Positions 54,082-63,808 of a DNA stretch of 64,000 nt are shown piece after piece (positions within the stretch are counted from its first letter, which is position 1; each line of letters starts with the position of its first letter). A program made the position numbers and the translations under genes. This stretch comes from Cyanophora paradoxa. Lineage: Eukaryota > Glaucocystophyceae > Cyanophorales > Cyanophoraceae. The DNA lies in assembly GCA_004431415.1 (NCBI GenBank), contig QPMI01000064.1, forward strand, positions 344,345 to 408,344, written 5' to 3'. The notes beneath the pieces were generated by a model. The model was not told the origin of the DNA. It ran no database searches and saw nothing but the letters and a program-made list of their open reading frames with translations.

Positions 54082-54875
54082 ATGGCCACCGTCCGCAACG
54101 CCACCGAGATCGACCCCGCCAAGCTCGCCTTCGAAATCGATGCCAACGGCCGCATCAAGGCCAAGTACGACGGCCTGCAGGGCCTCATGATGTACGCGCC
54201 GCCCATGGTCACGATCAACCCGTGCATCAACACCGAGCAAGGCAAGGCGTGGAGCGACGAGAAGAAGGCCTTCGTCATGGAAGAAAACGGCGGATTTTAC
54301 ACGCTGGACCTCACCGATCTCAGCGCCGTCGACGGCCAGACGAACCCAGCCGCGGACGAGTTCCTCAAGCTGCTGGAGGCCCTGGACGCGAAATTCTGCG
54401 AGTTCGTGCAGCAGAACCAGGCCAAGCTCAAGGTCTCGCCCGGGCGCGCCCTCTCCAAGGATCAGATCTCGGTGCTGCAGACGCCCAGCGTGCGCATCAA
54501 GGTCGACAAGGAGTCGGGCCAGGCCTTCTACAAGTACCTCAACATGCGCATCCGCACGCAGACGATGGCGGGCAAGCGCAAGACGATCCCAGTCGTCGAC
54601 ATGTCCAACTACCTCATCACCGAGCGCGCCACCATCGGCACCGGAGACCTGGTGGCGGCCCTCGTTAAAATCGACACCGCCTACGCCATCCCGAGGGCAA
54701 GTTCGGCCTCAAGTGGTCCTTCCTCGCCGTGCAGCAGTGCAAGGTCGGCGCCTTTCGCTTCGCCGGCCGCACGCCCGAGCTGGCCTTCAAGCCCTACGAC
54801 AACGAGGCCGATTTCGAGCCCTACCTAAACCCCGAGTCTATGTACACCACCCCATGCAGTAGTTTAGACGAATAA
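54082..54875 (+). CDS. Possible viral ssDNA-binding-like protein, one frameshift
   Basis: ATG 54082 (MATVRNATEIDPAKLAFEID). About 264 residues once a shift near 54690 (a CCC run in ATCCCGAGGG) is taken into account; the last part reads GKFGLKWSFLAVQQCKVGAF and stops at TAA 54873-54875. The length, mixed alpha/beta composition and the late G-K-x-G-L-x-W-x-x-x-x-V block recall nucleocytovirus ssDNA-binding-like families, but this is a weak match by eye. A TTAAATATTTT box lies about 40 bp upstream. Confidence 0.5.
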
Positions 54876-54916
54876 ATTGTAAATTCTCTGGTGCAATTGA
54901 TTACAAGCGTTTACAA

Positions 54917-55701
54917 TCAGAGGCCGTTGAACTTGCCGCCCACCGCCCTGGGCTCCGCCGCCGTCGAGGCCGCCGCCTCCGTCACCTCCTTCATCATCTC
55001 CGGGTTCGCGTTGGCCGCGTGCACCGCCAGCACCGTCTGCACCAGGGCCATCCCCAGGCGCGCCTCGGGCCCCAGGGTCACGTAGCGCGAGTACTTAATC
55101 ACCAGCTCCTCTAAGATCGGCTGCACCTGGTCCATGGAAGAGAGCGTCGCCTGCCCGAGCCCGTCTAACTTCAGGCCGATCGGATCGTACGCTTTGTTAA
55201 GGTGCTCCAGCGAGTGCATGCCCGCGATCAGAAAGAGGCGCGCCGCCTCCAGCGAACCCCGCGTGCTCAGCTCGCGCTGAATTTCCTCGTACTCTTCCTT
55301 CAGCTCGTCCAGCGGCGTGGCGAGGCTCAGCTTCTTCGTGGACGTCAGCTCGCCCCGAACGAGCGCCTGTACTGCGCGATCTGCCGCAGAACCTGCTTCT
55401 TCTCGTCCACGTCCACCTGCGCCTCGTCGCGCGGCCTCTCCTGCAGGTCGATCCCCAGCGCCTTTTTCACGCTCTGCTCCTTCTTCTTCGTCATTTCGAT
55501 GTGCTCCTGCACGCTGAAGCTCGCGCCCTTGCTCGGCGCCGTCGGCGGCACCGTGGCCCGTCGCCCGGTAGCGACGTCTTGTCGGCCTTCGGCGCCTTCT
55601 CGCCTTTTCCTTGCCTTCCTTCGCGGGCGGCCCTTCTTCCGAGGCTGCGGGATCCCCACCGGGTTCGGCCCGTCCACGGCCAGCGCGTCGAAGCCCAGCA
55701 T
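54917..55701 (-). CDS. DUF5767-like viral protein, one frameshift
   Basis: ATG 55701 (MLGFDALAVDGPNPVGIPQP), a basic linker, a helix VDEKKQVLRQIAQY, then a frame change near 55365. The conserved part follows: ARLFLIAGMHSLEHLNKAYD, PIGLKLDGLGQATLSSMDQV, LEELVIKYSRYVTLGPEARL and ALVQTVLAVHAANAN. The pattern (hydrophobic helix, LE-x-LN-x-x-x-DP-x-x-x-KLDG, EEL-x-x-KY, GPE-x-R) is that of the DUF5767 family of nucleocytoviruses and relatives. Function unknown. About 260 residues. Confidence 0.68.
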
Positions 55702-55749
55702 CGCCGAGGGTCCATGGTTACGCTTGCCCTTAGAAATTTCCTCGGATTT

Positions 55750-56077
55750 TTACTCCGACGTCAGCTCGACGAAGAGCTCGATGTAAAGCCACAGTTTCTC
55801 GCGCAGCTCGGGCCCGCTCCCGTAGAAGAGCGAGCGCACGGCCGAGGCGTACTCCTGCGGCAGCTTCTCGAAAACTCCGTCGTCCCGCGCCTTAATTAAT
55901 TCGGCCTCCGCGTTGATGTGCCTCCTAAAGAGAACGATGACCGCCGTGGCGCCTATGCCGCGCAGCGACTGGATCTGCGCCCGCACCCCGGCTCCTTGGC
56001 CTCCGGCTCCAGCAGGTCGAGGAAGCGGCCCCAGCGCGCCTCGATCTGCTCGCCCAGCGTCGCCTCCGTCGCTGCCA
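55750..56077 (-). CDS. Small helical viral protein, one frameshift
   Basis: ATG 56077 (MAATEATLGEQIEARWGRFL), frame change near 55985, then AQIQSLRGIGATAVIVLFRR and a helical end (EKLWLYIELFVELTSE). About 108 residues. It lies between the DUF5767-like gene and the next gene with 48- and 15-bp gaps. Not recognised. Confidence 0.5.
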
Positions 56078-56092
56078 TGTCGCTAAGGGGCT

Positions 56093-57202
56093 TTAGAAAT
56101 TAGCGGCCAGGGATGCCGCCGCCTTTTGGTACATTTCCGCCATGCGTGCGTTGGTTTCCCGTCGGATGTTCTTCTGTCTGTCCTGAGTCTCCACGACCAT
56201 GGCTTGGAATGCCTTTTGGATGTCGAACTGATCGTCGTTTCCATCCCTGCGACAGTACCCTCCTGTCGCACCTGGTTGAGAGCTTCGCGCTGATCCGAGG
56301 TTGTAAAGTCTTTCCCTACGCGATTGTTGGGGTTCACCACCCTCGGCAGCAGATTCTGGTCCGCATACGGCCATGCCGTCGGCAGCGCAGGGCCCCGCGT
56401 GCCTTGCTGGTCCATGAGCATTGCTCCGAAGGGATTGCCCTTGCTGAAGTCGACGTCGTTCCGTCCGTACGGCCTGTTGTGCTCGCTGCTGATGTTCGCC
56501 GTCTGCGCGTTGAACATGGGCGAGAGGTCGGGCGTGTAGCCGGCGCGGAAGCCGCCTTGCCGGCAGCATCGACGGGCCGTAGCGCCCGGCGGGCCCCAGC
56601 AGGTTCTCCTTCTCGATTCTTCCATCGTCTTGATCCAGCCGCGCTCGCGTGCCCACTTCATGACGAGATCGTCGTAGTTCATCGGGAAGAAAACCTTCTG
56701 GTACTTATCGAAACGCTGAATTTCGATATCCTGCTCGATCATGTTCGTAATTCGCTCGAGCAGCTCGGGGTAATATTCCTCGAGCATTTTAGCCACGCCG
56801 GGCTGCTTCAGGTCGAAGGCCGTCATGGCCCACTGGTCGAAATCGCGAATCATGATTTCCTTCCGCAGCGCGAACGCATTCTCGACGTCCTCTTCGTTGA
56901 TCTGGCGGTTGGGATAGGCATTCTGCAGCTGCTGCCGAATGCCCATCCGCATCAGCTTCTCCATCTGCGGGGTGTACTTCATCGCGGCAGGGTCTTCGTG
57001 GGAAGGGCCGTCAACCCGAGGCCCCGCGCCTGATCCTCCGGCGTGTAGATGTCCGCCTTGCCCGGATCTGTGACGTGCACCTCGGGTAGGATCGTGCCGG
57101 CGCATACTTCTCAATGATGCCGTCACCTCGCCCTTCAGGTCGTTCTCAGCGACTGGCGCTGCTTCTTAGAGCCCTCCCCGATGTCCATCATGGAATGGCC
57201 CT
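56093..57202 (-). CDS. Protein of unknown function next to the capsid gene, several frameshifts
   Basis: From about 57202 (MTKGHSMMDIGEGSKKQRQS) to a stop at 56093. The best part reads KYTPQMEKLMRMGIRQQLQN, EMLEEYYPELLERITNMIEQ-like helices, FPMNYDDLVMKWARERGWIK, FNAQTANISSEHNRPYGRND and PNNRVGKDFTTSDQREALNQ, and the end is ARMAEMYQKAAASLAANF. At least four frame changes (near 57140, 57010, 56640 and 56240). About 370 residues. Its place beside the capsid gene suggests a virion protein, but I see no jelly-roll pattern. Confidence 0.55.
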
Positions 57203-57299
57203 TCGTCATCGTGCCTCGGTTAGGATCCCAGTGGGAAAATTATTGGTTCACATCGGCGACCGAGGCTCGCCCCCTCTCACACTCTGGCTAGCTGGCAAT

Positions 57300-58736
57300 C
57301 TAATGGAAGCGGCGGTAGGCGCCGCCGTTGATGAAGCTGATCTCGTTGTAGTAGCGGCAGTAGATATCGGCGATCGCGTCGTCAGCGTCCCCGCCGTGGT
57401 GAGCGTGAGCTCGATCGTCTTGAAGGCGCCGAAGTCGAGGCCGCCGAACATCTTCGTGTCGTCTGCCACCTCGGTGCGAAGGGAATAGCGTAGATGAATT
57501 CGGTGCCGTACTGAGCGGAGGCGGCGGTTGCCGCGCCGTTCTGCACCGCTGGCATGATGTCGCTGTTGTTGTAATCCTGGGTGTCAAGGTGGTGATGGCG
57601 GTGTCGTTGCCCGACCACGGGTGCGGGTGAAGGGCATTGCGCAGCGCATTAATGATGGAAACCTCGTTGGTACCGTACGTCGTATCGGCCGCCTCCGCCA
57701 GGGCCTTTGCGCCGTTGGCGTCGGTGTTGTCGGCGAAGCCCTGCAGCAGCTCGAGGTACTTGCGCGTGGGCACGTTGCGGTGCTCGCGGTTCGCGATGGC
57801 GGTGCGCAGGAAATGCGCGTCGTGAATAGAGCTGTCGAGCGCCTTGATGTTATCGCACTTGAGGTCGATTTTGCTCAAGGGCGGAACTTCCAGAAGTTGT
57901 ACCCCTGGTCCGTCGCGGCGCCGTCGCGTACGACAATTACCATCTCGTAGCAGACGCCAGTGAACGGCAGCGGAAGCTCGTGCCGCTCGTGAACTTTACG
58001 TTGTACGACTGCATGTACTTGCCAGCCCACGTGACGCTGTTGGGTGGAGGCTGAGCTCGTACGGGCTCACGTGGGTGTAGCGCAGCACGAGCTTCGAATC
58101 GAGGTCGGTGGTCGCCGTCAGGCCACTGTCGGTGTGGATTCCGGTGGTGACCCAGGTGGCCGTAACATCCTTGTGGCTCGCGTACGTGATCTGAATCTTG
58201 AGGTCGTTGCCCGAGCCGCGGAGCTTATAGAGGGCACGGCGAACTTGCGACCGTAACCGGTGAGAACGCGGAGCGGGATGTGAAGCACCTGCGCCCGCTG
58301 GGAGCGGCGCAGCAGAACCTGTGTCGCCCAGCACTCGTTGATCAGGTTGACCGTGTGCGGAACGGAACGATCCTGCTCGAGCTCGTCGTAGATGGCATCG
58401 TAGGCGCCCTCGTACTCGTGGACGAGCTGCGTGCCCACGAAAACCTTCACCTTCTTCAGCAGGATGAGGCCGGCCTTCGGGAGGTAAATCTTCCCGGAGG
58501 CCACCGCAGGCAGCTTAACCTTGAGCCAAATATCGTTGATGAGGGCGCCGAGTGCGGGATGATGAAATCGAGGTCTGACCGAAGCTGATGCCGCTCTGGA
58601 CGGGGCTGACCTCCAGCACCTCGTCCACGAAGGGCGTCGCGGTGTCGAAGGAGTCGTTCACGTGCACGGACGAGTTCGAGCTCAGGAGCGACTGCGCGAG
58701 GGCGGTGGTGGGGGCGGAGATGAGCGCGGAAGCCAT
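57300..58736 (-). CDS. MCP: Double-jelly-roll major capsid protein, multiple frameshifts
   Basis: ATG 58736 (MASALISAPTTALAQSLLSS) to a stop at 57300, about 478 residues, the usual size. N-terminal hallmark: LINDIWLKVKLPAV, LPKAGLILLKKVKVFVGTQL then VHEYEGAYDAIYDELE, i.e. the first strands of jelly roll 1 in this capsid lineage. Next are VLHIPLR...GYGRKFA...LYKLRG and DLKIQITYAS, the 'PL-x-F...LP-x-x-L...V-x-I-x-I' block. Near the C-terminus ADDTKMFGGLDFGAFKTIEL then TLTTAG and YYNEISFINGGAYRRF match the second jelly roll's 'G-x-x-N/D-F-x-x-x-x-x-x-L-x-L ... N-x-L/I-x-x-x-G' ending. Frame changes near 58570, 58270, 58040, 57970, 57900 and 57580-57450. No stop interrupts the correct frames. 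Confidence 0.88.
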
Positions 58737-58761
58737 GGTTTAGGGGTGCGTTGAGAAAATT

Positions 58762-60158
58762 TTACGAGGCACCGCCAGCCCGTTTCACTTGCTCGGCAAC
58801 CTTGTACAGGCTACGCGCGTCGAAGTCACCCCTCATGAACTTTCGAATTGCAATTTCGGGAACGGCCTCGATTATGTCGTTCGGCAAGTCCAGCAGCATC
58901 TTTGCTTTTATCACGAACCTCTTCTTCAATTCCGTCTTTTGGAACTCTTCCAGATTGTCGGCTCGCTGAACCTTCGCCACGAGCTCGTCGAACACGACTC
59001 TCACCTTTGCCGCTTTGAGGTCCTCCTCCATTTGGATGGCTTCACGTTCGGCAGTCTCGGGTGCATCTTCCATTTCGATTCGTTCGCGATGCTTGCCTCG
59101 AGTGCCTGCACAGCCTCATTCACAGCCTCTTCTTCCATCGCAACTGGCGGGCCCACCGCCGCCTCCAGTTCCTGGCGATGGTCTTCCCTTACGACGGCGC
59201 GGTACTGCTCCGCAGTGCCGCTGCGCCGCTTTGCGAGCACTTCTTCGCGGCCCTGTCCCAACCGTTCGCTGGCTATGTCCGTGCGCCTGTTGTAACCCTG
59301 CAGAAGCATGGATGCCGCGGTGCCCTGCTTCGAACCCCCCTTGCGTTTCTCTTTGGGTCGATGAGGTTCTCGATGGTGCGCGCGGTGACGAGGGCCGCTG
59401 ACCGGGATCGAAGAGCTGGGTACAGCCACCGCCGGGGGAGGGCAGCCCCGGCACTGGCAAAAGTTTGCGCGACGGCGTTGGCCGCAGCCGTGGCCGCCGC
59501 CTCGGCCGCTACCACCTCTGGCGGGCGCGAGGCCCCGCCTGCGGCTCGGGCGGGGCGGGGCGGGGGCTGCTGCTCCGCGGGGGCGCGGATGGCCTGGCCA
59601 CCGTCGCCGGGGCTGGAAGGGCCGGGCTGGGGCGCCAGTGGGGGCGTCTGCGGCGGCCTCGGTGGCGCGTCGCTGGGCCTCCCCCCTCCATCGCCCATAT
59701 CTACATCGCCGTCTCCGTTGCCAGGGGGCGGCCTTGGCCTGCGGGGGGCGCGAAAGGCCACGCTCGGCTTCTTGTACGGCAGCTCTGCCTGGATGAGCGC
59801 TTCCTTGGCGCCATTCCCGTTAAGGGCCTGAGCGCCGCGCTCATCGACGGCATCATTGTCGCGTTGCGTAAGTCGTGCACGCTGGTCCCTCTCCTTCTCT
59901 AAAATTCCGCTGAGCCGCGAGAGGTTCTTGGTCAGGCGTCGATCTCTGCACGTTCATCGCGCTGGCGACTCTCGTTGGGCCCGGGCCTTCATCGTCTTCG
60001 TCCGGCGGATCGGCCTGGCAAAGGTTTGTAGGTGTTCTTCTCCGAATAATCGGGCGGCTTGCCATCGGGGAATGCTGCGTGTGCGTAAATGCTAGTGGGT
60101 TTGAACTCTTCGCCATTGATGATGTACTTGTAATAATAGTAGCATCATCGAGGTTCAT
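58762..60158 (-). CDS. Proline-rich and coiled-coil viral protein, several frameshifts
   Basis: ATG 60158 overlaps the stop of the upstream gene (ATGA). The N-terminus includes YYYYKYIINGEEFKPTSIYA and PDGKPPDYSEKNTYKPLP, then a helix (LTKNLSRLSGILEKERDQRA), a proline/glycine-rich middle (PPRPPQTPPLAPQPGPSSPG), an Ala-rich helix and a long coiled coil (REEVLAKRRSGTAEQYRAVV; AKVRVVFDELVAKVQRADNL). It ends FDARSLYKVAEQVKRAGGAS. About 465 residues, ending 26 bp before the capsid gene. Frame changes near 60120, 59990, 59930, 59410, 59330 and 59080. Probably a virion protein, by position. Confidence 0.55.
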
Positions 60159-60612
60159 CGGGCCGAGCGTCTCAAGCGCTTCTTGCGCTTCAAGAATTCC
60201 GTGACTTGGTCTTCCTTCGACATGCAAAATTCACGTACGCCCGGAGAACAGTTAGATTCTTACCGTCCACGTCGCAGCGCCGGCCCCAGCGCTTTCGTTC
60301 CAGACGTGAAGGCAGATTGGCCCATGAGCCAAGCGCGGAAGCCCTCCTCGTACTCTCCGTCGATTTCCTGTTCCATGTCTTTGAACTTGTTGATGTAGTA
60401 CGCATTTGCAATTGCCTGCGCCTCTACCTCTGCAAGTTTATCGACTTTTGCCTATCCTCGATGCGACGCACGTCGTCGGACCGGTGCAAGGCCGTCTTTG
60501 CCATCTGCTGGAAGCGCGCGTACTTCTCGCTCTCAAAGGGCGTGATTGCGAGTCCCCGCCCCCGGGACTGCCAGCACGTTGCGGGGCGCGAAACGCGAGG
60601 CGAGCCCCTCAT
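60155..60612 (-). CDS. Helical viral protein, frameshifts
   Basis: ATG 60612. After an Arg-rich start it reads TPFESEKYARFQQMAKTALH, then AQAIANAYYINKFKDMEQEI and DGEYEEGFRAWLMGQSAF, ending CMSKEDQVTEFLKRKKRLRR. The TGA overlaps the ATG of the next gene. Frame changes near 60420 and 60250. About 150 residues. Not recognised. Confidence 0.48.
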
Positions 60613-60621
60613 TTGCTCTTC

Positions 60622-60880
60622 TTAGGGTGGCCTTTGAAATTTATCGGTCTTGGCCTTGTCTTCCTTCCCGTCCTTCTTATCGCCCCCTTCTTCCCCTGCT
60701 TCGTCGGCGCATCGCCACGAATATTTCGCCGGGCGAGACGTCCTCGTACAGCGGCTTCGGCCCCTTTGGAAATTCGGCGGGCCCTTCAGCTTCTCCTTCG
60801 CCTCCTTCACCTCCGCCTTTGTCGGCTTCTCCTGTCCGTTCGTGGCGCCTTTTTCGCGGCTTCTTCTGCGTCTCCGGCAT
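60622..60880 (-). CDS. Small Lys/Glu-rich viral protein, frameshifts
   Basis: ATG 60880 (MPETQKK). Coding sense alternates between frames: KGATNGQEKPTKAEVKEAKE, then KPLYEDVSPGEIFVAMRR, then GDKKDGKEDKAKTDKFQRPP. About 85 residues. Not recognised. Confidence 0.42.
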
Positions 60881-60883
60881 AGC

Positions 60884-61215
60884 TTAACCACGCCAGAAAA
60901 ATATGGTTCGCACCCCGTACGTCTCGGGGAACTGCCTCTCCCACCTGCGCATGGCCGCGTCCCTCTGGTCGTCGAGGCTACGGTAGGCGCGGCCCTCTGG
61001 CCCATCACGATTTGCCAGAGCCGTGCACGGACCTCGTCCTGCAGTCTGTACACCCAATCGCGAATGTTCTCGACGATATCCGTCGGCAGCGTGGCCAACC
61101 CCGCCTTCAGCTCAGGCACATCCGTGGATCCTCTTCGAGCGTCAGCTTTTGCATGCGAGCGCGCAGCATCTCAATTTGCGTATCAATTGGGCCCAGTAAG
61201 GACAGATCGAGACAT
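60884..61215 (-). CDS. Small helical viral protein, frameshifts
   Basis: From ATG 61215 (MSRSVLTGP), then IDTQIEMLRARMQKLTLEED, PTDIVENIRDWVYRLQDEVR and, in another frame, GRAYRSLDDQRDAAMRRWER with end PETYGVRTIFFWRG. Stops at TAA 60884-60886. About 108 residues with at least three frame changes. Not recognised. Confidence 0.45.
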
Positions 61216-61226
61216 CGGGGTACGGA

Positions 61227-61487
61227 TCACTGAGAAATTACACTGGGTCGGAAGAGGAGGTACCCCACCAGGATCCCCGCTATAATCCAGAGGGCGACCA
61301 GTCGCGCTCCGCCGCCGCGCCCCCGTGGTGCTGCAGCAGCTGGGCGGCCCCCGGCCTGCTCAGCCCGTGCGTGCGTGGTCCGTGTAGTGCGGGCGCGGGA
61401 ACTGCTCCTGCGGCACGCGAGGCGGGTAGATGCCCTCGAAATGGTTGCGCATTGGTACATATCCCTATCGAACAGCAGGGAGGCCAT
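61227..61487 (-). CDS. Single-pass membrane protein, frameshifts
   Basis: ATG 61487 (MASLLFDRDMY). In a second frame RNHFEGIYPPRVPQEQFPRP follows. Back in the first frame it has a Gly/Arg/Ala linker and a C-terminal helix (LVALWIIAGILVGYLLFRPS) ending VISQ. About 86 residues. Not recognised. Confidence 0.48.
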   Translation of the reverse strand: MASLLFDRDMYQCATISRASTRLACRRSSSRARTTRTTHARAEQAGGRPAAAAPRGRGGGARLVALWIIAGILVGYLLFRPSVISQ

Positions 61488-61509
61488 TTCTTAATTTGGG
61501 AGGGACTTA

Positions 61510-62082
61510 GAAATACTGCCGTGAGCTCCCTGTCGCGGATCCTGCGAAAGTCGGCGAAGAGGCCGCGCGCGCAGCGCCTGCAGACGAGGCGGGCCGCCCG
61601 CCCACGCGCGCCACCGTGATCTCGTGCCGAACTGCAGGTGGCCCGGGAAGCAGGTGGGGGTAGTCGCAGACGAAGCAGTGGCAGGCAGTTGCGCCGCCGA
61701 ATCACTGCTGAAGAATCGCAGGCTCGCTCGCCGCCTTCTTCGGCGCGCGCTGGCGCTTCGGACTTGGCTCTCGGCGGGCGCCGAGTCGTCCGCCGCGCCG
61801 CCGTCTTCTTGACCCGGGGCGCCGCGGGGGCTTCGGACCGTAGGGCTGCCGGTGCCTGGCTCGAGCCGGCGCCGGGCCAGTGGCGTGGGCCACCTGCGGG
61901 CGCTGCGGCGGGGGCTGGTCTCCGGCCCCTCCTCGAGGACCCGGCGCATGAAGCGCGAGACCCGGCCGCTGCATTGCGTGCAGAGCCGACGGCCACCTGG
62001 CGGTTGTTCTTGCTGGTACGCACCTCGACGTTGGCGAGCTTGGTGTTGGAACGCACTTGAAGCAGTAGTGGGCGTGCTCCAT
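61510..62082 (-). CDS. Zinc-ribbon (DUF5679-like) viral protein, frameshifts; maybe two genes
   Basis: ATG 62082 (MEHAHYCFKC), then NTKLANVEVRTSKNNRQVAV and G-x-x-x-x-C-N...SRFMRR. The 'YC-x-K-C ... T-K-N-N-R ... G-x-C-x-x-C ... S-x-F' layout is that of the DUF5679-type zinc ribbon common in large and small DNA viruses, although indels hide the second Cys pair. An Arg/Ala/Pro-rich region follows, and then a second Cys set (CHCFVCDYPHLLPG ... LVCRRCARGLFADFRRIRDR) near 61560-61680, which could be a separate zinc-ribbon gene. Confidence 0.5.
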
Positions 62083-62083
62083 G

Positions 62084-62246
62084 CTAGCTACGGATGTAGC
62101 AGCCTTCAGAAAAAAGTGCGTAGTAGCGGACGGCGCACCGGGCGCAGCAGACGTAGACGCCCGCTTGAGCACCCAGCCGCGCTTGGTCTGCGGCAGGCGG
62201 CAGATTTCGCAGCAGAGGGCCTGGGCTTGCGGCACGAGGATCCCAT
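62084..62246 (-). CDS. Small four-cysteine zinc-ribbon protein, frameshift
   Basis: From ATG 62246. The coding sense has CCEICRLPQTKRGWVLKR in one frame and VYVCCARCAVRYYALFSEGC in the next, i.e. two C-x2-C pairs about 20 residues apart. It stops one base before the next gene's ATG region. About 53 residues. Possibly a small transcription-type zinc ribbon. Confidence 0.42.
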
Positions 62247-62305
62247 CTGGCGCGGGGCCTAGAAATCACAATGGGATCACAACGGATTGAGGCGCGTAGA
62301 GGCGA

Positions 62306-62740
62306 TTAAGTAGGCGTCGCAGAGTCGTCGAGCTTGCCGTTGCGATCCGCGATATCGGCAAGCTCGGCGGGTACAAGTCGCGGCACTTGTCCACGGCGCC
62401 GCGCTTGCGCTCCTTGTAGCTCGGGTTCGAGATCTTGAAGAAATGCTTGATGGCGCGCGGGCTCACGATCCGCGCACGCCCGTACAGGAGGCGTGGAGCG
62501 TGCACTCGATGCAGCGATTAATTCCCGTCCTCTGGCCCTCGATCGCGATCTGGTCGGGAAGCCGAACGCTATGGCCGCGAGTAACCTCAACCAGGCGCGC
62601 CACAAGGCGCCACAGCAGCGCGCAGACGGGAAGAGGGCGATCTTTTGCCAGTCGAGAATCTGGATTCCTTTGTCTGCGGATCGAATTCGATGAGCACAAG
62701 CGAAATTAATGACCCCCACATCCACGCCGAGAATCTTCAT
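62306..62740 (-). CDS. A22/RuvC-type Holliday junction resolvase, frameshifts
   Basis: ATG 62740 (MKILGVDVGVINFACAHRIR), the RNase-H-fold first strand with its catalytic Asp (GVDVG), then GIQILDWQKIALFP. After a frame change near 62640: LPDQIAIEGQRTGINRCIEC, with the second catalytic acid in the IEGQ motif typical of poxvirus A22-type resolvases. The end carries AIKHFFKISNPSYKERKRGA and, after another frame change, ADIADRNGKLDDSATP, placing the last acidic pair as in the family (K-x-D-D-x-x-D/S). About 144 residues. In nucleocytoviruses this enzyme resolves concatemeric replication junctions. Confidence 0.8.
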   Translation of the reverse strand: MKILGVDVGVINFACAHRIRSADKGIQILDWQKIALFPSARCCGALWRAWLRLLAAIAFGFPTRSRSRARGRELIAASSARSTPPVRACADREPARHQAFLQDLEPELQGAQARRRGQVPRLVPAELADIADRNGKLDDSATPT

Positions 62741-62775
62741 TCCGAGTCACAAGAAAATCTGAATGAAGGGGTAAA

Positions 62776-63808
62776 ATGGCCAAGGACCCAAGAAGCCGAA
62801 GAAGCCGAAGGCGGCCAAGCCCCAGGCCGCCCAGCCCGCAGCGCAGCGCCCGCGGCCCCGCCCCCGCCGGCCAGGCACCGGCTCGGGCTCGGGCACCGCC
62901 CCGCCGCCGGCGCCAGCTGCGCGATGGTATGACGGAGGACGGCATGCAGCTCACGCCCGAGCAGGTCAACGCCTTCCTCGACAACTCGAAGACGGCGGCA
63001 TCGAGCGCATGGCCTGCCTGCCCGAACTTAAATGGTTCGACGTGAACACCGTGAAGTCCGACGCCACCGTCGTCTGTGTCGGCAAGCGGCGCACGGCAAG
63101 TCCTTCTTCCTTCGCGATCTCATGTTCAACCTCTCGGCACCTTCCCGGGGTATCGTAATCAGCCAGACCGATCGCCTGAACGGTACTGGAAGCAGTACAT
63201 ACCCCAGCGCTTCATCTGCCCAAGTACAACCCGGGCGTGCTCTTCCATTTATTCAGGAGACAGCAGGCGATCATGCAGCACAACAAGTCCGAAGACGTGC
63301 TGGCGGAAAGGAAGATCCCGTCGACCCGCGATTTTTCGTGCTGCTCGACGACGTGATTTCCGACGCGCGGCTGCGGTACGACGAGGCCCTCAACGAGCTG
63401 TTCGTGGCGGGGCGCCACTACAAAATCATGACCCTTATCACGACGCAGTATGCCAAGGGCATCAATCCCGTCCTGCCGCTCCAATACTGATCTGGCTGTC
63501 ATTTTCAAGTGCTCGCAGGCGATGCAGCGCGAGGCCCTCGCAAAGGAGTGGGGCGACATCATATCCCAGCGCGCCTTCTACTACCTGCCTCGATAAATAC
63601 ACGCAGGATAACCACTGCCTTATCATCGATTCTTCCAACAACTCTACGAACCCTCTGGACGTCCTTTACGTCTACAAGGCGAGGAGCCGCCCCCGTTCCG
63701 AATCGGATCCAAGGAGTACTGGAGGGCGAAACCGTCAACGGGGAAAATCTCGTGGGTCCGGACGACGGCACGGTGGACAAGACGCTCCTCGGCATGATAA
63801 ATAATTTC
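62776..63808 (+). CDS. A32/FtsK-HerA-type DNA-packaging ATPase, frameshifts
   Basis: ATG 62776, a Lys/Pro/Arg-rich N-terminus, then ELKWFDVNTVKSDATVVCVG. The P-loop is VGKRRT followed, one base out of frame, by GKSFFLRDLMFNLS (63078-63140). Walker B is FFVLLDDVISD (about 63330-63365), then ALNELFVAGRHYKIMTLITT with the QYA motif, AVIFKCSQAMQREALAKEWG and HCLIIDSSNNSTNPLDVLYV. This is the standard order for the packaging ATPase of the capsid-ATPase virus lineage. At least five frame changes. The C-terminal limit is uncertain. Confidence 0.88.

Noticed and set aside
56093-57202. Penton / minor capsid protein
   Set aside because: Position beside the capsid gene fits, but the sequence is mostly helical and no single jelly-roll strands can be followed.
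61227-62270. VLTF3-type late transcription factor among the zinc-ribbon frames
   Set aside because: Cys pairs are present, but the length and the rest of the pattern do not match well enough through the frame breaks, so only zinc ribbons are claimed.
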